From: Lewinella sp041392765
GTDB lineage: Bacteria; Bacteroidota; Bacteroidia; Chitinophagales; Saprospiraceae
Direction of reading: 5' to 3'
Assembly (NCBI GenBank): GCA_041392765.1
Contig: JAWKLL010000021.1
Location: 26,783-90,782, forward strand
Length of the DNA stretch: 64,000 nucleotides
Notes under the pieces: model-generated
Database searches by the model: none
Told to the model about the DNA's origin: nothing
The model's input: only the letters and a program-made list of their open reading frames with translations
Part shown: piece after piece, positions 46,800 through 54,714 of the stretch
Layout of the letters: the number at the start of each line of letters is the position of its first letter
Numbering within the stretch: position 1 is the first letter of the stretch
Made by a program: the position numbers and the translations under genes

Positions 46800-47669
46800 T
46801 CACGCGTTTACTTTTTGCCCAAAGCTGGCAAATTCACACGCAATTAGGGTGTATAGCCCTTTAGTGGGAGCTGAAGCGGTGAACTCTCTCAATTCCTGAT
46901 TAAACAAGTTGCTAGCTGCTGCTGATAAGGTAAATTTGTCGTTGATGCGGTAACCTACACTCAAATCAACAGCAACAAAACCGCCCAAGAGCGCGTAGTT
47001 GAAGGCATCACCACTGCGGGCGTTCTCTACGATAGGAAGGCCGCGATAAACATAGGGAGACCCATCTTCGCGCACCAATGTTTCGGAGGCAATCTGGAAG
47101 CTGGAGAAGTAGTTGTACTGCTGCATCCAGCGGGCAAACACACTGCCAAACCATTGGTTGCTGCTGTAATTTACTCCAGCACCCAGCTTGTGATTGGGTG
47201 CATTGACCAAGAGGTCTAAGAAGTTCCTATGGTTATCGTTATTGATGTCATTGTCGAGGTTGTCTTCATCCACGGAGTAATCAAAATAAGAGTAATTGAA
47301 ATTGGCACTCAACTGAGGAGAGAAATAATAGGTCAGTCCCAAGTCGAAACCGTAAGTATTGACCTCACCAAAATTGATGTAACTGGCAACCAATCCATTA
47401 TAGAAAGCAAAGCCTGATTGCACTTCGCTCATAGGTGTTTTACCGCGCTGGGTAGCCACGCCCAGCACCACCGCAGGGCTGAGGAAGTTTTGGTTGATAT
47501 TGTAGTAAGCATTTGCATCAAAAAACAGGCGGCTATCGGCCATTTTGCCACGGTATCCCAACTCAAAAGTCTTGATTTTCTCCACAACGCTGGCGGTCGA
47601 TAACGGTGCCATCAATGAGGGTAAATCCTTCGGAGTTGCCGAGGATAAGGCCGCTGAATAGATTGCCAA
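46800..47669 (-). CDS. TonB-dependent receptor, C-terminal barrel part
   Basis: This is the second part of the receptor starting at 49301: 289 codons of outer-membrane beta-barrel text (LFFDANAYYNINQNFLSPAV, VNTYGFDLGLTYYFSPQLSA, GVNYSSNQWFGSVFARWMQQ) with typical LNRFTLSAAASNLFNQEL-like last strands (KFTLSAAASNLFNQELREFT). The piece between 47600 and 47676 (GEGIVAPTILNMFGNLFSG) sits in another frame, so there are at least two one-base breaks. The end is KVNA-stop at 46800, next to MITE-like copy 3. Confidence 0.82.
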   Translation of the reverse strand: MAIYSAALSSATPKDLPSLMAPLSTASVVEKIKTFELGYRGKMADSRLFFDANAYYNINQNFLSPAVVLGVATQRGKTPMSEVQSGFAFYNGLVASYINFGEVNTYGFDLGLTYYFSPQLSANFNYSYFDYSVDEDNLDNDINNDNHRNFLDLLVNAPNHKLGAGVNYSSNQWFGSVFARWMQQYNYFSSFQIASETLVREDGSPYVYRGLPIVENARSGDAFNYALLGGFVAVDLSVGYRINDKFTLSAAASNLFNQELREFTASAPTKGLYTLIACEFASFGQKVNA

Positions 47670-47675
47670 ACATAT

Positions 47676-49301
47676 TTAGGATGGTAGGCGCAACAATACC
47701 TTCACCGTAGGTGAGAGGCCAAAAGTGCCTTTTTGGCCTACCCGCAACACGCCAAACTTAGGAACGAAATTGAATTCGTAAATATCGTGGTTATCGGCGC
47801 GGGCAGCCGCGAGTGCTTTCCATCCACCGCCAAAATTGTAGGTCAGGTGCGCATAGGCACCGAGTTGAGAAACATCGATACCGCCACCTGCATCAAGAAG
47901 ATAAGTTCCCTTGCTATCGGCGTGGTCTTTTTGGTACTGGGCACCTGCAATGACTTCAAGGTCGCCGAACTTATTGTTATATTGAGCTTCGGCATTGAAA
48001 CGATTGGAAGCATCGACAAATAAGGCACCACTGGCGTAGGAAGCACCTCCACGGGCATCGGCATCAGACAAACCTGCGCCGAGCAATCGATAGTATTGCT
48101 TTGTGCGTTCATCAATGGCGTAGGTGCTATCAGTGGCACTGGTGGAGTAATATGCTTGAGCAAACCAGTGTTTGCCAGATAGGCGCAACTGGTAGTAGTT
48201 GATGCGCCAATCTTTGATTTGGTTGCGACCTACGTTGGTAGGTGATAGATAGGTGCTGTTGCTATAGCCTGTGTTGAAAATGATATCAAAATCCTTGACC
48301 GGCGTGTAGTACAAGCCCGCTTCAGCGCGAATAAATTCCACATCGCGGTCTAGTTCGAGTTCGTTGTATCCTTCTTTAATGCCATCTGGAATGGGGTTTC
48401 CATTCACATCGAAGGCACCCACGCGGTCGATGAATACGGAGTCGGAGAATTCAAATTCTGTACCTGCGGTGTATTCGCCCATGACTTTAAAGGCAAATTT
48501 ATCACTAAGCACCTGAGCGTGGCGCAAGCGAGCGGAGTAGAAGGCATCGCCATCGCCGCTGACACCGGGGTTGAGGCTAATGATGGTACCTGCCGAGGTG
48601 CGAGGGTCTTTAGTGATGGTATTCAACAAACCGTTGTGGGCATTGGGGCCATAAAGGGTAGCGTTGGGGCCAAGGATAACTTCTACCCGTTCAATGTCTT
48701 CTTTGATGGTAGTAGAAAGCGGCCCCAAAGGCAAACCCGTGGCAATGAGGTTGGAAATGCGCCCGTCCGTTACTTGGAGGTTCTTGGAGTTGAAATTGGA
48801 GTTGAACCCTCTTACGTTAAAAGCAGGGGTGGCAATACCTGCACGGAAATAGTCGATACCTTTTTGGCGAGCGAGCAGTTCTCCCGGGTTACCAGCGTAT
48901 TCTTCAATTTCGCGTGCAAAGATGGTTTCGATGGTGGCCGGGCTTTCTGTCAAGCGTTGTGGGCGATTGCTTCCAGATACTACAATGACATCCAAATCGG
49001 TGCCGGTACGCAAGGTGACATCCATTTTTACTGTACTGCCTGCCTTGACTTGTACAGAAGTGCGTTCATCGGCATAACCAATGTAAGTCACCAACAGGGT
49101 GTAATCGCCTGCGGGGGCATTCAGTTCGTACATCCCCTTTTCGTCGGTGACGGTTCCCGTAGTGGTGCCTTCCAGCAAGACATTAGCACCAATAAGTGCC
49201 GTGCCGTCCGCGTCTTTCACGGTGCCCGCAATTTGGCCGTTTTGTGCCTGCAACGCCAGCACACCAACCATTAACATCATAAGTGTAAAGATTCTTCTCA
49301 T
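47676..49301 (-). CDS. TonB-dependent receptor with carboxypeptidase-regulatory-like domain, N-terminal part
   Basis: 541 codons starting with a signal peptide (MRRIFTLMMLMVGVLALQAQ). A CarboxypepD_reg-like domain follows (IAGTVKDADGTALIGANVLL to TYIGYADERTSVQV). Then comes a plug domain beginning DLDVIVVSGSNRPQRLTESP, with FNVRGFNSNFNSKNLQVTDG and IERVEVILGPNATLYGPNAH, and barrel strands. The frame changes near 47676, and the rest of the barrel is 46800-47669. Together they give about 835 residues, normal for this class. No SusD-like or lipoprotein partner is adjacent, so the substrate is unknown. Confidence 0.88.
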   Translation of the reverse strand: MRRIFTLMMLMVGVLALQAQNGQIAGTVKDADGTALIGANVLLEGTTTGTVTDEKGMYELNAPAGDYTLLVTYIGYADERTSVQVKAGSTVKMDVTLRTGTDLDVIVVSGSNRPQRLTESPATIETIFAREIEEYAGNPGELLARQKGIDYFRAGIATPAFNVRGFNSNFNSKNLQVTDGRISNLIATGLPLGPLSTTIKEDIERVEVILGPNATLYGPNAHNGLLNTITKDPRTSAGTIISLNPGVSGDGDAFYSARLRHAQVLSDKFAFKVMGEYTAGTEFEFSDSVFIDRVGAFDVNGNPIPDGIKEGYNELELDRDVEFIRAEAGLYYTPVKDFDIIFNTGYSNSTYLSPTNVGRNQIKDWRINYYQLRLSGKHWFAQAYYSTSATDSTYAIDERTKQYYRLLGAGLSDADARGGASYASGALFVDASNRFNAEAQYNNKFGDLEVIAGAQYQKDHADSKGTYLLDAGGGIDVSQLGAYAHLTYNFGGGWKALAAARADNHDIYEFNFVPKFGVLRVGQKGTFGLSPTVKVLLRLPS

Positions 49302-49581
49302 TGAAGTAGTGTTTTAAATACACAGAATAATTTGGCTACAAAATTGGTATTTGAAAAAATGCTGTTTCACACTAAAGGCAAAAACAAGTCATATATTCCG
49401 ATGGTGAAAGTATAGGCGTTTGGCAAAAAAATGGTAATGCCTCGACCAACTGAAAAGGGTTGACTTTTCGCTTTCTGATTTAGTTAAGTAGTCCTAAGTT
49501 ATCTTGATGAGAAAAAAAACACACTGAAGGTTATTTTACATTAAAATCTGTATATCAGCTATTTACAAAATACATAAAACC
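49302..49581. other. Intergenic region upstream of the TonB receptor
   Basis: This AT-rich gap should contain the receptor promoter (minus strand). No strong element or frame is seen apart from the terminator at its right side, listed separately. Confidence 0.35.
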
Positions 49582-49621
49582 AAAAAAACCCAAACAGCGT
49601 TCATCAAACTGGCTGTTTGGG
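49582..49621 (-). terminator. Intrinsic terminator after the alpha/beta-hydrolase gene
   Basis: CCCAAACAGC (49589-49598) pairs perfectly with GCTGTTTGGG (49612-49621) around a 13-base loop. On the minus strand the stem is followed by TTTTTTT (49582-49588). It is 60 bases past the hydrolase stop. Confidence 0.85.
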
Positions 49622-49680
49622 GCTTAATATGATGCCGTGAGAAGGCAAAAAATCAGCACCTATATCAGGGGTTGACTTTT

Positions 49681-50367
49681 TTATTTTGCAAAATGGTAAA
49701 TCAAAGCATTTACGCCCTCTGAGGCTTCCCATTGTAGAAAATGCCTATTCCTGGGAAATCGTTTTAAGTCCGCATAAGGGATAAGCGCAACAGCTTCCAG
49801 TGCCACTGCCTCAGCAGAAAGTTGAGGATGAAGGAAGCGATTGGGAATTAACTGGTCTTTAAGGCCAAATAAAACGAGTGTGGGTAAAGTAATATCCTTC
49901 AAACGGTCATAAACGGGTTCTTCCAACATACCTTTTACACACAAAGGAATCATTTGACAATAGGCATCATAGTCACTGGTGGCTCTCATCTGCAAGCGGT
50001 CGGCAATCATAAATCGGGCATCATCCGGCATATTCGTGAAGTTGATTTCAAAGTTTTTCACGATTTGTGCTTCGGGTGTAGCCTTGATAATGGCGGGTGT
50101 CACCCAAGTTTGGAACCATTGATGTTCGGCTTCGGAGAATTGCTCAAAACCCGCAGGTGCAATTAAAACCAACTGTCGGAGGGCACTGTCTTGCCGCAGT
50201 GCTACATGAGTGGCAATCTGCCCGCCCATGCTATGTCCAACTAAAGTGACGGAATCCAAAGCGAGGTTATGGATGAGCTGCTGGACAGCATCGGCAAAAA
50301 AAGTCATACTATATGGAAAATGCCCCGTATCAGATTTGCCATAGCCGGGCAAATCCACGGCTATCAC
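49681..50367 (-). CDS. Alpha/beta-fold hydrolase, main part
   Basis: 228 codons starting inside the fold (MIAVDLPGYGKSDTGHFPYS). The nucleophile elbow is VTLVGHSMGGQIATHVALRQ, followed by LIAPAGFEQFSEAEHQWFQT, the acid in LVLFGLKDQLIPNRFLH and the His in RNRHFLQWEASEGVNALIYH. This is a haloalkane-dehalogenase/epoxide-hydrolase-like or esterase-type enzyme; the exact reaction cannot be told. The front part, with the oxyanion strand LFIHGLGSNLQAW, is in another frame (50330-50627). Restoring one base near 50370 joins RDYNR to VIAVDLPGYG. Confidence 0.85.
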   Translation of the reverse strand: MIAVDLPGYGKSDTGHFPYSMTFFADAVQQLIHNLALDSVTLVGHSMGGQIATHVALRQDSALRQLVLIAPAGFEQFSEAEHQWFQTWVTPAIIKATPEAQIVKNFEINFTNMPDDARFMIADRLQMRATSDYDAYCQMIPLCVKGMLEEPVYDRLKDITLPTLVLFGLKDQLIPNRFLHPQLSAEAVALEAVALIPYADLKRFPRNRHFLQWEASEGVNALIYHFAK

Positions 50368-50627
50368 AACGATTGTAATCTCGGAGATGGTTGATATTTT
50401 TCTGCCACGCCTGCAAATTACTTCCTAAGCCATGAATAAACAACAATACAGGGCATTCGCCCTCATCTATATAAGCCATGCGGATGCTGTCGTGCACCGT
50501 GGTGTAGTGCACCTCATAAGGATATTGCCATATTTCCATCATGCGTTTGTTGGTGGTTGAATCTTGCGTGTTCGCCGTATGGGCAAAGGGCAAAAAAGCC
50601 AACCAGTGTAAGAAGTAAGTATTTCAT
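50330..50627 (-). CDS. Alpha/beta-fold hydrolase, N-terminal part
   Basis: ATG 50627 starts MKYLLLTLV, a signal peptide that needs one base change near 50600 to join AFLPFAHTANTQDSTTNKRM. Then MEIWQYPYEVHYTTVHDSIR, MAYIDEGECPVLLFIHGLGS and NLQAWQKNINHLRDYNR follow. HGLGSNLQAW is the oxyanion-hole region of alpha/beta-hydrolases. The frame leaves the fold at DYNRCDSRGF; the main part is 49681-50367. The signal peptide suggests export to the periplasm. Confidence 0.75.
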
Positions 50628-50890
50628 ATAGTAAAGCAGGTAGAATGATATAATATGATAGACGAAACAAATAACAAAATATCATGCAAAACACGCCGTT
50701 TCACTTCTATATTTTTTTTAAAAAGTAAAGTCCATGTTTAATAAATATAAACACAACACATTGTTTATCAATATTATGCAATTAATCAATAAAAGCAAAA
50801 TAGGAAATGTCAACCCTAAATTATATTTTTGAATTCGATAAGCAGACTAGCTATGCGCCTAAATTTACCATCAAACCAAAAAAAGAAAGC

Positions 50891-51631
50891 ATGGAAGGAC
50901 GTTTAGCAGGAAAGACCGCCATTATCACGGGTGGTGCGCAAGGAATAGGATTGGCCACTGTGAAGAAATTCTTAGCAGAGGGAGCAGCGGTAGCCATTTG
51001 GGATATCAACCAAGATAAGGTAGAGGCATTGGTGGAGGAATGGAAAGCGGCAGGTCATGTAGTTCGTTTTTACCGAGTCAATACCACCGACTTGGCCGCA
51101 GTAGAGGCGGCTGCGCAGGCTGTGCACCAAGATTTTGGCGGCATCCACATCCTCATCAACAATGCAGGTATCACGCGCGATGCCCGCTTGGAAACGATTA
51201 CCGAAGAGCAATGGCAACAAGTGATAGATGTAAACCTAACAGGGGTTTTTCATTGCACGAAGGCCGTTTACCCTTATATGAAAGCTGGTGGGTATGGCCG
51301 CATCGTCAACGCCTCCTCCGTGGTGGGCATACAAGGCAACTTCGGCCAAACCAACTACGTGGCCACCAAAGCGGGTGTCATCGGTATGACGAAGGTGTGG
51401 TAGAATTTGGAAAGTATGGCATCACCGTCAATGCCGTAGCACCGGGATTTATAGCCACAGAAATGATGAATACCATTCCAGAGAAAGTGTTGGATGGGTT
51501 TCGTTCTAAAACGCCCTTGGGAAGAATGGGGAACCCGCCGAGATTGCCAACGCCTACTGTTCCTCGCTTCCGATGAAGCCGCCTATATCACCGCTACTAC
51601 CTTGAGCGTGGATGGCGGCGTACGTATATAA
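50891..51631 (+). CDS. 3-oxoacyl-ACP reductase-like SDR (FabG family), frameshifted
   Basis: It starts MEGRLAGKTAIITGGAQGIG, the NADP-binding TGxxxGIG motif. INNAGITRDARLETITEEQW is typical of FabG. The catalytic Ser-Tyr-Lys appear in VNASSVVGIQGNFGQTNYVA with YVATK. After MTKV the frame stops at 51403. In the next frames FGKYGITVNAVAPGFIATEM continues, then a second break near 51530, and ASDEAAYITATTLSVDGGVR with the stop at 51629-51631. It reduces 3-oxoacyl-ACP or -CoA. An upstream ATG at 50807 exists, but the added 28 residues do not fit the family. Two single-base errors explain the breaks. Confidence 0.87.
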
Positions 51632-51738
51632 TCATTAGGTAGTTACAAGTATTCAACATGCCATTGTGAAAGAGTCTCGACAAATTCACGGCCTTTACCA
51701 ATACGCTGTTACCACATGAAACGGCATACCTGCTAACT

Positions 51739-53073
51739 GTGCAGCAACTCAAAGACGAGGAACGTTTAGCCATTCTCCAGCGCATAGATTTCAATGCGCG
51801 GCATATTGAACAATTCACGCCCTACGACGCCCATATTGACAAACGAAAATACAACCACCTCCAAAACTGGATCAAGGATCGACTGCAAGCCATAGACACG
51901 GATGAGCGTCTCAAATGGATGCTGGAAACCGGGCGAAAAATCATGACCGACAGCATTCAAATTGAAGAGGAAAAAGAATTACTCAAGCTCATCCGTGACC
52001 AGCAGCACACTGTCTTTTTTACTCATTTTTACGAGTTGGTGCGCCATTATCGCCATTTTTTACTCATTCGATTGCGCTATACCGATCACCAATTGGCAGA
52101 CCAATACCTACGGCAGTTTGCCACCGCTTATGACCACGCCAAAGCCGTTCAAGATAAATTGCACGATGCCACAGTAGATATAGTAGCACAATACGCAGGG
52201 CAAGGATCCGCGTCACGCCAATGGGCCGACTGGCTCACCAATGTTTTTTATGATACTTCTTTGGATGGCCATATCCGTTACCTGGCGTTGGTGCGGCTGG
52301 CTTTCATTTGTTACAACTACAAGGAATACCACACCCTAAAAGAAATGTACACCTACTTAGAAAAGGAAATGTTTACTGGGCGTTTTTATTCCAAACGGAC
52401 GTTGCTCAACTTTTACAACAATCTACTGATGCTACATTCCCACTACCGGGAATACGACAAGGCGGTGTATTATGGCTACTTATCCATCAGAGATAAGAAC
52501 CACGACTATCCACTGTATGTCAACAACTTGTGTGCTGTACTTCTGAGGTTGGGTCGTAAAAAAGAAGCCTTGGAACTAATGAAAAAAGCGGCTCCCGTGG
52601 TGAAGAAAACACCCAATTTCCACAACCGCGTGGGATTTGTAGCTTTTTATATGGAAGCCCTCAACCAAAATGGACTGTATAAGAATGCAGAAAGCTACGG
52701 TGATATCTTCCTTAAAGCCTTCTCTAAAGAAATTATCCGTTACCGTTGGCACTTGTTTTTCTCGGTGTATCTGGAGGCCATGCTGCACCAACAACACTAT
52801 GATAAAGTGCTGCATACTGCAAGCCGGTTCTCATTGCTTCAACAGGATAAATCCTATCAACAAAATCCTGGATATTTACCCGTCATACCCTTGTGGGTAG
52901 AAATTGCCCAATACAAAGAAGGCAGTATCGGCAGCGACAGACTATTGGATAGCCTTACTCAATATGTATCAGCCACCATTCAAAAGGAAAAGAAAACAGA
53001 TGCGCTGCTAAGTTTGCACACCCTTTTGGAAAGGGTTGCCCCTGAAATAGCCAAAAAACTAAAGAGTCTGTGA
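51739..53073 (+). CDS. Helical-repeat (TPR-like) protein of unknown function
   Basis: 444 residues, all helical, with TPR-like pairs in the second half (YNNLLMLHSHYREYDKAVYY, GRKKEALELMKKAAPVVKKT, NQNGLYKNAESYGDIFLKAF). No signal peptide or membrane segment. The start is uncertain: the listed GTG is the first start of the clean frame, but in-frame text extends back (KFTAFTNTLLPHETAYLLTV) to ATG 51658, with an in-frame TGA at codon 4. The protein resembles in design the gene at 60819-62308. Both look like cytoplasmic helical proteins frequent in this lineage. The function is unknown. Its stop codon lies inside a perfect terminator stem shared with metK. Confidence 0.7.
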   Translation: MQQLKDEERLAILQRIDFNARHIEQFTPYDAHIDKRKYNHLQNWIKDRLQAIDTDERLKWMLETGRKIMTDSIQIEEEKELLKLIRDQQHTVFFTHFYELVRHYRHFLLIRLRYTDHQLADQYLRQFATAYDHAKAVQDKLHDATVDIVAQYAGQGSASRQWADWLTNVFYDTSLDGHIRYLALVRLAFICYNYKEYHTLKEMYTYLEKEMFTGRFYSKRTLLNFYNNLLMLHSHYREYDKAVYYGYLSIRDKNHDYPLYVNNLCAVLLRLGRKKEALELMKKAAPVVKKTPNFHNRVGFVAFYMEALNQNGLYKNAESYGDIFLKAFSKEIIRYRWHLFFSVYLEAMLHQQHYDKVLHTASRFSLLQQDKSYQQNPGYLPVIPLWVEIAQYKEGSIGSDRLLDSLTQYVSATIQKEKKTDALLSLHTLLERVAPEIAKKLKSL

Positions 53074-53096
53074 TGCTCATACATCACAGACTCTTT
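53061..53096. terminator. Shared terminator between TPR-like gene and metK
   Basis: AAAGAGTCTGTGATG (53061-53075) pairs perfectly with CATCACAGACTCTTT (53082-53096) around a 6-base loop. On the minus strand T-rich sequence follows, fitting termination of metK. The stop codon of the plus-strand gene lies inside the left arm. Confidence 0.85.
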
Positions 53097-53120
53097 TAGA
53101 AACAAAGTCTTTACGCTTAT

Positions 53121-54377
53121 CTAAGCCAACCCAAAAGCAGCTTTGACCTTATCCACGTGGTCTAATTTTTCCCATGTGAAGGTTTCTACTTGGCAGGAGA
53201 TGGTTTCGCCAGAGCCATTGGTGAGTGTTACCGTTTTTTGTTCGGATGTGCGTCCCATGTGGCCATAAGCAGCCGCTTCGCTGTAGATGGGTGTGCGCAA
53301 TTTGAGTCGCTGCTCAATAGCATACGGGCGCATATCGAAAAGATGCGCCACCTTATCTGCTATTTCGCTGTCCGACAGTGCCACTTTGGCCGTGCCATAC
53401 GTATTGACGTAAATATTGGTAGGTTTAGCTACACCAATCGCATAGGATACCTGCACCAATATTTCATCGCAAACACCGGCTGCTACCATGTTTTTAGCGA
53501 TATGGCGAGTAGCGTAAGCCGCTGAGCGATCCACTTTGGAAGGGTCTTTGCCGGAGAATGCCCCGCCACCGTGTGCGCCTTTGCCACCATAGGTATCCAC
53601 AATGATTTTGCGCCCTGTGAGACCCGTGTCGCCGTGAGGGCCGCCAATAACGAACTTGCCAGTGGGGTTGATGTGGTAGGTAATTTGGTCGTTGAACAAC
53701 GCCTGCAACTCAGGTTTGAGTGTTTCTTTCACCCGTGGAATAACCACCTGAATGACATCTTCGCGTATTTTCGCCAACATGGCCTCGTCCTCATCGAAGG
53801 GATCATGCTGCGTGGAAACGACAATGGTATCAATGCGCTGCGGCTTGTGGTCATCGCTGTATTCAATGGTCACTTGCGATTTACTGTCTGGGCGCAAGTA
53901 GGTCATTTCTTTGCCCGCTTTGCGGATAGCCGCCAGTTCCAGCAAAATTTTATGGGAAAGATCCAATGCCAATGGCATATAATTCTCCGTTTCATTGGTT
54001 GCGTAACCAAACATCATACCTTGGTCTCCAGCACCTTGGTCTTCTGCTTTTTGGCGTTCTACACCTTGGTTAATGTCGGGCGACTGCTCGTGTATAGCAG
54101 AGAACACGCCACAACTGTTCCCTTCAAACATATATTCAGACCGGGTATATCCAATGCGGTTGATAACATCTCTTGCGATTTTCTGCACATCGAGGTAAGT
54201 ATGCGACTTCACCTCCCCGGCCAGTACCACTTGTCCGGTGGTAACTAATGTTTCACAGGCAACTTTAGATTGGGGATCAAAAGCCAAGAAGTGATCTACG
54301 AGTGCATCAGAAATTTGGTCTGCAACTTTATCGGGATGCCCTTCAGATACAGACTCGGAGGTAAAAAGGTAAGGCAT
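53121..54377 (-). CDS. metK: S-adenosylmethionine synthetase
   Basis: 418 residues, intact. Signatures include MPYLFTSESVSEGHPDKVAD, VFSAIHEQSPDINQGV, the hexapeptide region GAGDQGMMFGYA, and the phosphate-binding GGKGAHGGGAFSGKDPSKVD. It makes SAM from methionine and ATP and works as a cytoplasmic homotetramer. Start and length fit the family. It stands alone, with a TAnnTTTG-type element upstream and the shared terminator downstream. Confidence 0.97.
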   Translation of the reverse strand: MPYLFTSESVSEGHPDKVADQISDALVDHFLAFDPQSKVACETLVTTGQVVLAGEVKSHTYLDVQKIARDVINRIGYTRSEYMFEGNSCGVFSAIHEQSPDINQGVERQKAEDQGAGDQGMMFGYATNETENYMPLALDLSHKILLELAAIRKAGKEMTYLRPDSKSQVTIEYSDDHKPQRIDTIVVSTQHDPFDEDEAMLAKIREDVIQVVIPRVKETLKPELQALFNDQITYHINPTGKFVIGGPHGDTGLTGRKIIVDTYGGKGAHGGGAFSGKDPSKVDRSAAYATRHIAKNMVAAGVCDEILVQVSYAIGVAKPTNIYVNTYGTAKVALSDSEIADKVAHLFDMRPYAIEQRLKLRTPIYSEAAAYGHMGRTSEQKTVTLTNGSGETISCQVETFTWEKLDHVDKVKAAFGLA

Positions 54378-54434
54378 GAGCTGATTTTTTCTCGGTTAAC
54401 CCCCGCTAAAATACTATCAACGAGGGATGCGCGG

Positions 54435-54442
54435 CAAAAATA
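54435..54442 (-). promoter_or_regulatory. Bacteroidota-type -7 element upstream of metK
   Basis: On the minus strand TATTTTTG followed by CC fits TAnnTTTG and lies 57 bases before the metK ATG. A TTTG about 25 bases further upstream could be the -33 element, though the spacing is long. Confidence 0.45.
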
Positions 54443-54510
54443 GAAATATTTTCAAGGGAATAAAACACAAAAAAAATATCCATAAACCTTTTACAGTTAC
54501 TAATAATTCC

Positions 54511-54518
54511 TATATTTG
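54511..54518 (+). promoter_or_regulatory. Bacteroidota-type -7 element upstream of the large secreted protein
   Basis: TATATTTG followed by CC fits TAnnTTTG. It lies about 200 bases before ATG 54715, so a long leader would be implied. The 54378-54714 gap holds nothing else recognisable. Confidence 0.4.
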
Positions 54519-54714
54519 CCTTGCTTGAAAACGCTTTATTGCAGAATTTGTATTAATAACCAAGGTTTATTACACATCCAATCTTTTCAATCGTCTTTTA
54601 TTCTGCAAACTATCCAATCGTCTGTTCAAAAAAATAGTGTACGGTATTCCACTGCAAAGGGGGTATCTATCACTTCCATCTGACTTCAAATGATTGACCG
54701 AAAACAGACGATTG

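Noticed and set aside
48519..49274. Plus-strand 251-codon frame opposite the TonB receptor
   Set aside because: The minus strand carries an unmistakable receptor N-terminus, plug and barrel; the antisense frame resembles nothing and follows the coding bias of the other strand.
53571..54248. Plus-strand 225-codon frame opposite metK
   Set aside because: metK is intact and full length on the minus strand; the antisense frame is fortuitous.
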